The notes beneath the pieces were generated by a model. The model worked only from the letters and a program-made list of their open reading frames with translations, did not search any database and was not told the DNA's origin. The translations under genes and the position numbers were made by a program. Below, piece after piece: positions 26,099 to 34,017 of a stretch of DNA of 64,000 bases (positions within the stretch are counted from its first letter, which is position 1; the number at the start of each line of letters is the position of its first letter). The stretch is from a virus, in IMG/VR virus record IMGVR_UViG_3300028571_001454, positions 1 to 64,000 of that record; one strand, given 5' to 3'.

Positions 26099-26407
26099 TT
26101 ATTTTTCATCATCTTCGTCTTCATAATTTTCGTAATCTTCTGGCTCATAATCTTCGTCATCATATGGATTCCACTCAGTATTATACTTTTCTTCTTCATC
26201 ATCCATATGTTCTTCTATAATGTCAGCAGCATCCATGATAATTTCAAATTCTTTAATCTTTTCAGAGATGTCGTTTAGTTTTTTATCCATACTCTTCAGT
26301 ATTTTTTTAAGTTCAGAAAATTCTTTAGTGTTCGATAATTCTACACTGCGAATCTCTTTATTTATTTGAATAATATCTTTACTGATTTTATCAATATCTT
26401 TTGACAT
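26099..26407 (-). CDS. Coiled-coil protein with acidic tail
   Basis: 102 residues: heptad-like helices (ISKDIIQINKEIRSVEL, LKKILKSMDKKLNDI), then an Asp/Glu/Tyr-only tail. A GGAGG site and a GGTGTA-type box precede it. No family recognised. Confidence 0.65.
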   Translation of the reverse strand: MSKDIDKISKDIIQINKEIRSVELSNTKEFSELKKILKSMDKKLNDISEKIKEFEIIMDAADIIEEHMDDEEEKYNTEWNPYDDEDYEPEDYENYEDEDDEK

Positions 26408-26430
26408 TATAACCTCCGAATTATTTGGAT

Positions 26431-26445
26431 ATTGATATATACACC
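26431..26445 (-). promoter_or_regulatory. GGTGTA-type promoter box
   Basis: Minus strand AAGGTGTATATATC, about 30 bases before the ATG at 26407 and touching the upstream stop codon. Confidence 0.55.
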
Positions 26446-26796
26446 TTAACTATTTTTTTTATATTCCTTGATATCTCCATTTTCAATAATCTTTTTATCT
26501 TCATAGATAGAGGCTACTCTTCGGTAATACTCTTGCTTGATATTCTCTAGTACGCCAGTAATCATAGCTATTTTAGAATATGAAACATCTCCCATAACCC
26601 CACTTAAAATACGACTAAAAGAGTAATTAATATCACCAATTATGTTCAAAAATTCTTCATTAGTTAATTTTTCTGGAATATAATTGTTTTCTGTTGGATC
26701 AAAAGATTGTCTAAAAGCATTTAGAATCAAACAGTTCGTCATATTTTCTATACAATCATCCAAACCTTCTCTGCTATCTTCTTTAATATACGGCAT
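26446..26796 (-). CDS. Hypothetical protein
   Basis: 116 residues, mainly helical (IENMTNCLILNAFRQSF, RRVASIYEDKKII). No recognised motif. It begins two bases after the methyltransferase-like gene ends. Confidence 0.6.
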   Translation of the reverse strand: MPYIKEDSREGLDDCIENMTNCLILNAFRQSFDPTENNYIPEKLTNEEFLNIIGDINYSFSRILSGVMGDVSYSKIAMITGVLENIKQEYYRRVASIYEDKKIIENGDIKEYKKNS

Positions 26797-26798
26797 AT

Positions 26799-27323
26799 TT
26801 ATGTGTTTCTTTTTAGAATGGTCAAACCATTATTATTTTTAAGTTGTAAATGAATAGTCCAAATACTAGTAGTCTGTAAAAACTCCCCAACAGCTTTTAG
26901 TAAACCCTCCAATTCAGTTTCTCCACGAATACCAAATGTCTCAGTGTCATGCAATATGATAAACTTAGAAGTTTTTGGAGAGTGTAAATCTAGTTCTTGT
27001 TTTAGTTGTTTATAATTATGAAGAGTATCAATAAACAATAGTTCTGTGGGTTCTATAATTACTTGTCTTGTGTCTCCAATAATAAACTTATACTCTGTGG
27101 ATGGTGCTAAAGAATGAATATGATTAGTGTCAACAGATACAATATCATATGATATCATCTTTTTGGGTTTAGCTGCCAGCAAAGCATAGGTAGAAATAAT
27201 GCTCCTTACTCCCATTTCTGTAATATGATCAACCTTCTGCCCGTATTCTTTTAATATTGGAAGATGTTCATTAATATCAGATTTGGTTTTGCATTTATCA
27301 TAATATATTTCATCTAAAGTCAT
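26799..27323 (-). CDS. Class I methyltransferase-like protein
   Basis: 174 residues. ITEMGVRSIISTYALLAAKP near 33-52 is the glycine loop of a Rossmann methyltransferase, followed by ISYDIVSVD and ELLFIDTLHNY. LHDTETFGIRG near 124 resembles CmcI/cephalosporin-hydroxylase-type enzymes. It overlaps the kinase-like gene by four bases. The substrate may be a sugar. Confidence 0.65.
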   Translation of the reverse strand: MTLDEIYYDKCKTKSDINEHLPILKEYGQKVDHITEMGVRSIISTYALLAAKPKKMISYDIVSVDTNHIHSLAPSTEYKFIIGDTRQVIIEPTELLFIDTLHNYKQLKQELDLHSPKTSKFIILHDTETFGIRGETELEGLLKAVGEFLQTTSIWTIHLQLKNNNGLTILKRNT

Positions 27324-27844
27324 TGATCACCACACTTACATTGATATTTTAAACAATATGAACACTTTGGGCCAGGATCAGTATTTCCAAAATAATTCGA
27401 GTGTCCTTCCCAAGTTTCTTTACCAGTATCAATACATACCCATTTCTTTTTACCTTTTACTCTAATATAACCAATATTTTCCCAATGACAATCCCAGAAT
27501 TTAAGTTTAGTTTTTATGTAAATTATATCAACTAATTTTTGTATTCTAGTTAATGGTATAGAATTTTTATCTATAGTTTTTGCTATCTCTGTGATATATC
27601 CCCAGCCACTTCTTTGGTCAGGAAACAATACATCATACTTCATCTTGCATAGTTTAGAATATACTTTTGGTGCAAGATTATATTTGTTTAATTTAATCTG
27701 AATTTTTCTAGCATACTCAGCCCTAGACTTAGAGATAAATTCTTTAAATGCTAAGTTCTTATGGTTGAGGATACAATAAAACGTACAATATCCTCCTTGG
27801 TCACTATATGAGTATAGATCAATCTTATATTTAGAATTTACCAT
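27320..27844 (-). CDS. Protein-kinase-like protein with C-terminal zinc cluster
   Basis: 174 residues. A candidate beta-3 lysine lies in AFKEFISKSRAEYARK near 32-47. DCHWENIGYI near 118 resembles the HxDxxxxN catalytic loop, and VCIDTGKE resembles the DFG-type metal site. The tail CSYCLKYQCKCG could bind zinc. It looks like a minimal, divergent kinase fold. Whether it phosphorylates protein or a small molecule, or is inactive, cannot be told. Confidence 0.5.
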   Translation of the reverse strand: MVNSKYKIDLYSYSDQGGYCTFYCILNHKNLAFKEFISKSRAEYARKIQIKLNKYNLAPKVYSKLCKMKYDVLFPDQRSGWGYITEIAKTIDKNSIPLTRIQKLVDIIYIKTKLKFWDCHWENIGYIRVKGKKKWVCIDTGKETWEGHSNYFGNTDPGPKCSYCLKYQCKCGDQ

Positions 27845-27845
27845 A

Positions 27846-28163
27846 TCAATAAGAGATAATGTCTGGAACTTCGCCAGTAAGATTATAGAGAAATTCTTTG
27901 GCTTTTTCTAGAGTATAAAACTCACCAAGGAAAATAGATTTGTATTCAGTGTCGTGAGGATATCTTTCTCCATAAATTTGGTAGTACGGATCGTCAAGAC
28001 CTTCTTCTTCTGAATCTAGAAGATGTTCAGCATTTTTAATTTCGTCTATATAAGAACCGCCCTCATAGTCACTGAATTCTCTCACAGTAACTAACAAGAA
28101 ATACTCTATTGGAGATTTGGGGTTATTGTTCTTAACTCTACCATTACACAAACTATTGCTCAT
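27846..28163 (-). CDS. Hypothetical protein
   Basis: 105 residues, acidic, with a domain of alternating strands and a final helix (LGEFYTLEKAKEFLYNL). Overlaps its upstream neighbour by 11 bases. Unknown. Confidence 0.6.
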   Translation of the reverse strand: MSNSLCNGRVKNNNPKSPIEYFLLVTVREFSDYEGGSYIDEIKNAEHLLDSEEEGLDDPYYQIYGERYPHDTEYKSIFLGEFYTLEKAKEFLYNLTGEVPDIISY

Positions 28164-28449
28164 AATTTTTCCCTATAATCTGTTTTAGTTGAGCGATTTC
28201 TTTTTCACAACTCAACCAGCGATTAGTTTCTGCTACTGCGAATTCATTAGCTTTAAAAGCCTCAAGAGCCATTTCTTTATTTTTTTCTTTTAGTTTCTTG
28301 AGTTCGTCCTTGGCATTTTGCACAAAGAAAAGATCAGCACCCTTCGACAATGCAAAATCAATGATAGACTCCAGAGGACTTGAATGTTTTTCCATATAAG
28401 TTGCCAGTTCTATAAAAGTTCTTCTTATGTTATCTTCCCAGTTTTTCAT
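28153..28449 (-). CDS. Coiled-coil hypothetical protein
   Basis: 98 residues, helical, with a long Glu/Lys/Leu heptad stretch near 42-90. AGAGGAA precedes the ATG. Unknown. Confidence 0.6.
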   Translation of the reverse strand: MKNWEDNIRRTFIELATYMEKHSSPLESIIDFALSKGADLFFVQNAKDELKKLKEKNKEMALEAFKANEFAVAETNRWLSCEKEIAQLKQIIGKNYEQ

Positions 28450-28458
28450 ATTCCTCTA

Positions 28459-28683
28459 TCAAAAGTCTTCTCTTATTATAACTTCAGCGCCCACAAATTC
28501 TGGCTTATAATATCCAGTCAAACTATCTTTCTGATAAGTATCTTCAACAAGGAATCTAATATCATATTTATTTTCCATTATGGAAACTTCTGAACGAGTA
28601 GAAATCTTCTTGTTTTCAACAATGTATTGAATAATTGCTGTTTTAATTTCTTCAGTAGTTAGTCTATATAGATTGTATGACAT
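28459..28683 (-). CDS. Hypothetical protein
   Basis: 74 residues, small alpha/beta pattern (KTAIIQYIVENKKIS, YDIRFLVEDTY). Unknown. Two bases separate it from the upstream gene. Confidence 0.55.
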   Translation of the reverse strand: MSYNLYRLTTEEIKTAIIQYIVENKKISTRSEVSIMENKYDIRFLVEDTYQKDSLTGYYKPEFVGAEVIIREDF

Positions 28684-28685
28684 AA

Positions 28686-28916
28686 TTAAAAGTCATCCCC
28701 CATTCGATATTCATCAAACTTTTCTTTACAATCCTCATTAGCGTCATAATATCCAACATCATAACCTTGTTCATGACCCATAGCATAAGCTGCCATCAAC
28801 CACTTGATTATATCGTCAGTTTTCCCTTTTGCAACACAGTTTCTTATGTCACTTATAGCTCTTTCGTGTCTAACGCTATATCCTTCGATTTCGTTTATCC
28901 AGTGGTCAAATGTCAT
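28686..28916 (-). CDS. Hypothetical protein
   Basis: 76 residues, helical, with AAYAMGHEQGYDVGYYDAN, a pattern common in small phage proteins. Unknown. Confidence 0.55.
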   Translation of the reverse strand: MTFDHWINEIEGYSVRHERAISDIRNCVAKGKTDDIIKWLMAAYAMGHEQGYDVGYYDANEDCKEKFDEYRMGDDF

Positions 28917-28920
28917 AATT

Positions 28921-28936
28921 TTGGTGTATATATTTG
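28921..28936 (+). promoter_or_regulatory. GGTGTA-type promoter box for the plus-strand endonuclease
   Basis: Plus strand TTGGTGTATATATTTG, about 45 bases before the ATG at 28978. Confidence 0.5.
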
Positions 28937-28977
28937 CGGTGGGTTTTGAAATTATTAATTCGACTCTGAGGTACGCT

Positions 28978-29646
28978 ATGAAGCCATTGTATAGCCAAAA
29001 CGAATACTGTCAAGCTAGAGGTAAAGATTTACTTCCTTTTGAATGTTATGGGTGCGGTAAACAATTTTTCAGAACTAAAACAAAAATCAAATACGAGACT
29101 AAAATAGGAAAATCAATTAAATACTGTAATCATAAGTGCAGAGGACAGCATTTATACAAATCTATAACTGATAGTTGTGGATTTTGTGGTAAGGATTGTA
29201 CTAGACATTTCAAAGAATACAAAGCGTCTAAGTCTGGTAAAATCTTTTGTAATAATTCCTGTGCTGCGAAGTACAATAATACTCATAAAATAACTGGCTA
29301 CAGAAGATCGAAAATAGAAATTTGGATAGAAGAACAATTGAAAACTTTATATCCAAATCTAAACATTTTATTCAACGATAAAACAGCCATCAAATCAGAG
29401 CTAGATATTTATATACCCTCTTTATCCTTGGCTTTTGAACTAAATGGTATTTTTCATTATGAACCAATTTATGGTCAAGATAAACTGAAACAAATTCAAT
29501 CTAATGATCAAAACAAATTTTACTTATGTCAACAGAACAAAATTAATCTTTGTATTATAGATATATCGAGTATCATACATTTTAAACCAACTAAAGCTCA
29601 AAAATTCCTAGACATCATTTGCAAAATTATAACTAACAACCATTAA
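28978..29646 (+). CDS. Vsr/PD-(D/E)XK-like homing endonuclease with zinc fingers
   Basis: 222 residues from the ATG at 28978. The N-terminal half has several CxxC pairs (CYGCGKQF, CNHKCRG, CGFCGKDC, CNNSCAAK). The C-terminal half (SKIEIWIEEQLKTLYP, SELDIYIPSLSLAFELNG) has the Glu, Asp and Glu-x-Asn layout of Vsr-like or PD-(D/E)XK nucleases. The stop codon ends one base before the 3' end of the intron-containing tRNA-Leu gene on the other strand. An association with the tRNA intron is possible. Confidence 0.7.
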   Translation: MKPLYSQNEYCQARGKDLLPFECYGCGKQFFRTKTKIKYETKIGKSIKYCNHKCRGQHLYKSITDSCGFCGKDCTRHFKEYKASKSGKIFCNNSCAAKYNNTHKITGYRRSKIEIWIEEQLKTLYPNLNILFNDKTAIKSELDIYIPSLSLAFELNGIFHYEPIYGQDKLKQIQSNDQNKFYLCQQNKINLCIIDISSIIHFKPTKAQKFLDIICKIITNNH

Positions 29647-29937
29647 TACCCCCGGTCGGACTTGAACCGACAAGCCATTACTGGCAACGGATTTTCTTAC
29701 TACTATAACTTTCGTTACCATTTCTGTTTGTAGTCTGGACTTTATCTTAACCATAACTTTCGTTTTAGGTTCCTGCCGTCAAGTCTCTACACCTTCATAA
29801 TATTGCTATTAAGCTTGGCTCGGTATTGCCATTTTACAGGTTCCACCGAATTTGACAGGTTCTACTTTAAAGATTTCTCTCTAAGCACTCCAATTTTACT
29901 AAAAGTCCGTTGTGTTTGCCAATTTCACCACGGGGGC
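29647..29937 (-). tRNA. tRNA-Leu(UAA) split by a group I intron
   Basis: The exons join to a full tRNA: acceptor GCCCCCG/CGGGGGT (one G-U pair), D arm GTG/CAC, anticodon stem ACGGA/TCCGT with loop CTTAAAA, a variable arm as in leucine tRNAs, and T arm GTCGG TTCAAGT CCGAC. CCA is not encoded. The anticodon UAA is rebuilt only when the intron at 29696-29902 is removed. Confidence 0.9.
29696..29902 (-). ncRNA. Group I intron in tRNA-Leu(UAA)
   Basis: 207 nt, inserted after U34, the same place as the cyanobacterial tRNA-Leu(UAA) intron. Conserved elements are visible on the minus strand: Q-like GGCAATACCGAGCCAAGC (29813-29830), R-like AGAGACTTGACGGC (29775-29788), S-like AGATAAAGTCC (29737-29747), and a terminal G. 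The 5' exon ACUU can pair with an internal GAGU guide with the expected U-G at the splice site. No ORF inside. Confidence 0.9.
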
Positions 29938-30042
29938 ATGATGCCTCCAAGCTACATATCATAACGATTAGTTAGATGGTTGACTATGTTGTCTCTAATA
30001 ATATTTATGAGGGATGTAGTTGGAAGCATTTGGTTAATACAA

Positions 30043-30327
30043 TCACGTTCTAGCGTGATGAGCCTTGAGTCTACCAACAATCTCTACCATATTTTCAACA
30101 CTATCAATAGACTTAACAGGCTTCTTACGCTGCATCTCTGGTAGTTCAATACCTTTTGCTTCAAGAGCCTTTTTGGAACGGGCATATCGTGCCATTGTAC
30201 TAGCAACCTTCTGTCCAGTTTTTTCCGCAATCTCTGCATAAGTATTGCTGGAATACACAGCCTCAAGGAAAGCCTCATCAGAACAACGAATACGACTTTG
30301 CTTAGTCGCAGTAATTACTTCAGCCAT
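30043..30327 (-). CDS. Helix-turn-helix-like small protein
   Basis: 94 residues from the ATG at 30327, which has GGAG nine bases upstream. The middle (FLEAVYSSNTYAEIAEKTGQ, then KVASTMARYARSK) reads as a helix-turn-helix, suggesting a DNA-binding regulator. It has its own sigma70-like promoter and is the first gene before the tRNA region. Confidence 0.65.
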   Translation of the reverse strand: MAEVITATKQSRIRCSDEAFLEAVYSSNTYAEIAEKTGQKVASTMARYARSKKALEAKGIELPEMQRKKPVKSIDSVENMVEIVGRLKAHHART

Positions 30328-30402
30328 AATATATATCTCCAACTTAAAACCAAATTCGGGTAGCCTCAGTCACGCAACCGATCAGACAACCCGACTTCTT
30401 TG

Positions 30403-30430
30403 ATTATACAACTGTTATCGGCTATGTCAA
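30403..30430 (-). promoter_or_regulatory. Sigma70-like promoter
   Basis: Minus strand TTGACA, 16-base spacer with GCCGATAA, TATAAT; about 75 bases before the ATG at 30327. Confidence 0.82.
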
Positions 30431-30466
30431 TAGGCTAACTTGATTTTTTTTGAGACAAGCTAGGAC

Positions 30467-30673
30467 TTATTCTCGATAACAAGCGATTAGATTGCATTTT
30501 GTTTGATATTTAATATCATAATTTAATGTTTCTAATTTACCCCATACATTTTTTATATCGTTTTTAATTAAATCAGTATTATATTCTACAATTATAATAG
30601 ATGGTCTAATATCATTTAATCCATCTAACACATCTAATTCAGTTCTTTCATTTTTATGAAAATCGCTGACCAT
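30467..30673 (-). pseudogene. Possible fragment of an FkbM-type methyltransferase
   Basis: 68 residues (DVLDGLNDIRPSIIIVEYN) resembling the C-terminal strand-helix-strand of FkbM methyltransferases, without the SAM-binding part. It overlaps the end of the short ORF 30634-30810 in another frame, and its ATG has no ribosome site. Probably a remnant of a deleted or frameshifted gene. Confidence 0.4.
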
Positions 30674-30810
30674 AATATTTGATAAAGCATATCCTCTTTT
30701 TGTGTTGCTTGATAGCTTTGTTTAGCAGACTCATTTAGAAGATCAATCTCGCTCAGATTTGGTAAACGATAATAGGGATAAAAATCTAAAGTAATTAAAA
30801 AGTTTTTCAT
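30634..30810 (-). CDS. Short ORF, possible N-terminal remnant
   Basis: 58 residues (MKNFLITLDFYPYYRLP, then LLNESAKQ). It overlaps the FkbM-like fragment by about 40 bases and begins two bases before the end of the metallopeptidase-like gene. It may be a real small gene or the head of the broken gene. Confidence 0.4.
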   Translation of the reverse strand: MKNFLITLDFYPYYRLPNLSEIDLLNESAKQSYQATQKEDMLYQILWSAIFIKMKELN

Positions 30811-30811
30811 G

Positions 30812-31660
30812 TTAGTCTATAAAGACTCCTTGAAATTCAGATACTAAAAAATCTCTAAGTTCTTTAGCATCCTCATGATGCCTAAGGTTATCTAATAGTC
30901 TATCTTGTTTTTCTGATGGAAAGATGTCTTGTCCTTCAAAAAAAATCTTTTCAGATTTAATTAAGAAATATTGTAAAGTATTTTTAAACTGCTTATTACT
31001 CTTCCAATAATCTGGATCATTATTTTTAACAGCAAGAGCTAGTGCTGTGCAATATATACTAAATTCTAAAGATCCAGAAACACAATCAGATTTTTCTGTG
31101 ACTATACTATTCACTGTGTCATTAACAGCACACTCTGCCCCAGCTATATAAGCAGACCACTCATCTATCGGATATGTTGGAACACTATTCCAGTCATTAA
31201 TTTGTTTAACAAAATACATATTATATCTATATCCCATAAGAACTTTTGGAATATATGGAATAATATGCTTCATAGTTATACTAGGGTTCTCTACAATCAC
31301 ACCCATACCCTCACCAGCATAAAAAGCATTAACATTTTTCTTTAATGATGTCTTATAGTAATTTCTTAACTCGTTATTTATACCGTGTACTGTTTCGTGT
31401 ACACCTGTACTTCTTCCATGTTCATCTCCAAAAGGCTCCTGCTTGGAGTATGACAACACTTGATTGTATACAAGATCAGATGGTAAAATTTCTCTATATT
31501 TTGTAATATTAATTAGAACTAATCCTACAGAAATAGTCCTATTATTTGTATAGGTGCTTTTAATATCATAAGTTTTATGAAACTTATGGAAAAATTCTCC
31601 ACCATTTGCTTTGTTTATCATAAAAATTATAAGACATATTACGAGGATAATTTTGACCAT
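30812..31660 (-). CDS. Secreted protein with HExxH-like motif
   Basis: 282 residues. Residues 1-20 form a signal peptide (VKIILVICLIIFM, cleavage near ANG). HETVH at 88-92 is a zinc-metalloprotease-type HExxH variant, followed by GINNELRN. A possible third ligand is not certain. Planctomycete secreted proteins have similar size. It overlaps the start of the thioredoxin-like gene by 22 bases. The family is uncertain, and protease activity is inferred from the motif alone. Confidence 0.55.
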   Translation of the reverse strand: MVKIILVICLIIFMINKANGGEFFHKFHKTYDIKSTYTNNRTISVGLVLINITKYREILPSDLVYNQVLSYSKQEPFGDEHGRSTGVHETVHGINNELRNYYKTSLKKNVNAFYAGEGMGVIVENPSITMKHIIPYIPKVLMGYRYNMYFVKQINDWNSVPTYPIDEWSAYIAGAECAVNDTVNSIVTEKSDCVSGSLEFSIYCTALALAVKNNDPDYWKSNKQFKNTLQYFLIKSEKIFFEGQDIFPSEKQDRLLDNLRHHEDAKELRDFLVSEFQGVFID

Positions 31661-32118
31661 GTATTTTCTCCATGGCTTTGGTTAAGATTTAACCATTTTA
31701 TATATTCAGTTTTTTTATATCCCTTTTTTCTTGCTTCCTCATTATTTTTATATAGTATGATTGAAGTTGGAAGTTCTTTTATTTCAAATTTATTTGTTAT
31801 ATCTTTGTTATTATCTATATCTATAAAACATACAATATAATTATCAAACTCTCTAATATTAGTGATATCTTTTTTAAGATCTTTACAGTAAGGGCACCAC
31901 GCAGCGCCAAAAATTAATACTAATTTTTTAGCATACGTTTCAGCAGCTCTTTTTGCTTTATCATATTCATTATAAAATACGTTGGTTATCAATGCTGGTT
32001 TTGGAACAAGAACAACATTTATCTTTGGAGTAACATGAATATCAAATTTTTTATACGACAAAGAGAAAACAATTAAACATAAAGCAAATATGATAGTTAA
32101 TTTATCAAAATTTTTCAT
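31639..32118 (-). CDS. Membrane-anchored thioredoxin-like protein
   Basis: 159 residues from the ATG at 32118, which has AAGGA upstream; a longer frame starts earlier without one. One membrane segment at about 7-22, then a periplasm- or exterior-facing thioredoxin fold with the redox pair Cys75/Cys78 (AAWCPYCKDL) and ELPTSI at the cis-proline loop. Likely acts on disulfides of exported proteins, including the neighbouring secreted ones. Confidence 0.8.
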   Translation of the reverse strand: MKNFDKLTIIFALCLIVFSLSYKKFDIHVTPKINVVLVPKPALITNVFYNEYDKAKRAAETYAKKLVLIFGAAWCPYCKDLKKDITNIREFDNYIVCFIDIDNNKDITNKFEIKELPTSIILYKNNEEARKKGYKKTEYIKWLNLNQSHGENTWSKLSS

Positions 32119-32146
32119 TAATATATCCTTACCAGAAATAAAGGCC

Positions 32147-32162
32147 ATATATTATTTACACC
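32147..32162 (-). promoter_or_regulatory. GGTGTA-type promoter box
   Basis: Minus strand CGGTGTAAATAATATATG, about 30-45 bases before the ATG at 32118. Confidence 0.5.
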
Positions 32163-32192
32163 GAAGGAGGCGCAATATGTCTAGGCAGAAGA

Positions 32193-32942
32193 TTATTTGT
32201 GATTTTTAATTGTGGACTCTATCCAGTCCTTAAATATACTGACCCTTGTATGACCACTAAAATTAGAATAGGTTGCCTTTGGTTTAGACCCGGTTCTGCT
32301 CCATATACAAGAATGTATACCAGCTAGTTTTTGATCTATAAAAAGACCACCGCCACTATCTCCATGAGAAATTAAAAACTCCATTGTTGTATATGGTTTT
32401 CCTAAGAGAGAACAAATAAGCATATCTTTTTCTATAGAATCTATAGTATTTGTACCCGCCCGTTTAATTCCATCAATTTTAATGCTTCCTGTTTCAAAAG
32501 TCCCCGTGTCTCCATATCCAGCCTGACTAGATACTTTACCTATTTCATCAGATTTATCATACAAGCTTGGATAGAATTCTAAATCTATACTTTCTTCCAA
32601 GTAACATAAGGCAATATCTTTTTTGCCAAACATATCCATATCAAATTTTGATGGTTTTTTAGTTAAAATAATATTAATGTGTTTATTCTTATAAAGAATA
32701 TATATATTACTTGTATCATTAACAACGTGTGCTGCTGTTATTGCCCATCTTGGATTAATTATAACAGCAGATGCTCTATATTTTTCCTTTTCTTTATTTA
32801 ATCCCTCAATCAATACTACACACTCATGCTTAGACCCATACTCTATATATTTATCGTCATTAGCTTTAGGGTCTATAGTACCACCAAAAGAGATATTGGT
32901 AAAGAATAATAATATAATATATAAAACAATATTATTGTTCAT
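32193..32942 (-). CDS. Secreted trypsin-like serine protease (S1)
   Basis: 249 residues with a signal peptide (about 1-20, ending SFGG). The triad is complete: His72 (ITAAHVV), Asp109 (KKDIALCYL) and Ser196 (HGDSGGGLF). A late cysteine pair is possible (CIWSRTG). It would be exported and act in the periplasm or outside. Phage-carried S1 proteases are rare, so host origin is plausible. It overlaps the PspC gene by 11 bases. Confidence 0.85.
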   Translation of the reverse strand: MNNNIVLYIILLFFTNISFGGTIDPKANDDKYIEYGSKHECVVLIEGLNKEKEKYRASAVIINPRWAITAAHVVNDTSNIYILYKNKHINIILTKKPSKFDMDMFGKKDIALCYLEESIDLEFYPSLYDKSDEIGKVSSQAGYGDTGTFETGSIKIDGIKRAGTNTIDSIEKDMLICSLLGKPYTTMEFLISHGDSGGGLFIDQKLAGIHSCIWSRTGSKPKATYSNFSGHTRVSIFKDWIESTIKNHK

Positions 32943-33117
32943 TGGGTAAAACTAATGCAAATAATAGGTATACCCAAAAAAGAATACTACCAGTAAAAAT
33001 TGCACCAAGAACAAACCCTAATCTAACCACAGAGATATCCAATCCCGTACTTTCTGCTATTCCCCCACAAACGCCAAAGAAAACTCTATTTTTATTACTC
33101 TTGTGAAGTTGACTCAT
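32932..33117 (-). CDS. PspC-domain membrane protein
   Basis: 61 residues with the PspC pattern: FFGVCGGIAESTGLDISVVR at 13-32 and one membrane segment near 33-56. In bacteria PspC domains relate to envelope stress. On a phage it may counter membrane damage during infection; this is inference. Confidence 0.8.
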   Translation of the reverse strand: MSQLHKSNKNRVFFGVCGGIAESTGLDISVVRLGFVLGAIFTGSILFWVYLLFALVLPNEQ

Positions 33118-33217
33118 AGGTAGATCCTTTAATAATTTGTTTAATACAATAGTCTGAATAACCTGAAATTAACATAGCTTTATAATACCCTACTACGGGA
33201 ATAAGTTCTAAAATCAT
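33095..33217 (-). CDS. Small ORF coupled by ATGA
   Basis: 40 residues (MILELIPVVGYYKAML). Its ATG overlaps the upstream stop as ATGA, and it overlaps the PspC start by 23 bases. Both overlaps fit the phage's style of packed genes. Unknown function. Confidence 0.5.
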   Translation of the reverse strand: MILELIPVVGYYKAMLISGYSDYCIKQIIKGSTYESTSQE

Positions 33218-33495
33218 TTTTTTTCCTCTTGAGAATATAGTACAACCTTAAGTATTATGTATCCGTCTCGTCCACTATCAATATTTTGTATTGCAGATAT
33301 CTTACCTTTGCCTAAAAAAGAATCTCCAACCAATAAGAATGGCCCGCCATCTAAATTAGCAGATGTTATTACGGAAACATCTGATTGACAACCAAATTTA
33401 GCCCAATCGCTTTCTCCCTCAATTAAATATTCATACTCCCCAACTTGCGTTATTATCCTTTTGTTTTTTCCTTTAGGCTGTAAGCACTTGCTCAT
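33214..33495 (-). CDS. Hypothetical protein
   Basis: 93 residues, beta-rich (YEYLIEGESDW, YIILKVVLYS). Overlaps its upstream neighbour by 23 bases. Unknown. Confidence 0.55.
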   Translation of the reverse strand: MSKCLQPKGKNKRIITQVGEYEYLIEGESDWAKFGCQSDVSVITSANLDGGPFLLVGDSFLGKGKISAIQNIDSGRDGYIILKVVLYSQEEKK

Positions 33496-33682
33496 TAAAT
33501 GTCTCGCTATTTAGAGCATAACCTTTAGTATTTTTTGACGCTAGGTTATTAAGAACGTCTTTTAATCTATTATTTTCTTCTTCTAATTTTTTTATAATAG
33601 CATTGGCTTCAGAAAGAGCCTGATGAAGATATTTATTTTTGTTTGTAACTTCACCAAAAATAAAAGCATTAGTGTTTTGCAT
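33473..33682 (-). CDS. Short coiled-coil protein
   Basis: 69 residues with a heptad pattern (ANAIIKKLEEENNRLKDVL near 28-46). A GGTGTA-type box lies about 45 bases upstream. Unknown. Confidence 0.6.
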   Translation of the reverse strand: MQNTNAFIFGEVTNKNKYLHQALSEANAIIKKLEEENNRLKDVLNNLASKNTKGYALNSETFNEQVLTA

Positions 33683-33724
33683 AATTGTTACCCTTGTTTA
33701 AGGACTACAACATTGATATCTTAT

Positions 33725-33739
33725 ATATTATATTACACC
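33725..33739 (-). promoter_or_regulatory. GGTGTA-type promoter box
   Basis: Minus strand AGGTGTAATATAATATAT, before the ATG at 33682 and overlapping the upstream stop. Confidence 0.55.
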
Positions 33740-34017
33740 TAAGTATCAATTGAGCATAGAAAACTTTTTAACTGTTTAAGTTGTTTATCGTCCAATATGA
33801 TTTGATCATGATAAGGCTTGCCTGTAAAAATAGCCTGTGTAGCATATCGTAGCCTCTGCCATAATGACAGTTTATGATAAAAAGATGCTTGACTTTCATA
33901 AATAGCTAGATCTGCCAGTTTATATTTATGATCATAATCTATAACAAGTATTTCTTGCTTACAGTTGCATTGAAAAAATACACTATGATTATTGTCAAAA
34001 TTAGTTATCATTACCAT
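33739..34017 (-). CDS. Conserved-type phage hypothetical protein
   Basis: 92 residues. CNCKQEI then a WQRLRYATQAIFTGKPYHDQ segment is a layout I associate with small phage proteins of unknown role. Overlaps the GT92-like gene by 17 bases. Confidence 0.6.
   Translation of the reverse strand: MVMITNFDNNHSVFFQCNCKQEILVIDYDHKYKLADLAIYESQASFYHKLSLWQRLRYATQAIFTGKPYHDQIILDDKQLKQLKSFLCSIDT

Noticed and set aside
29938-30042. Another tRNA, or a 25-residue ORF, between tRNA-Leu and the HTH-like gene
   Set aside because: No cloverleaf could be formed and the short ORF has no ribosome site. I see nothing else in this gap.
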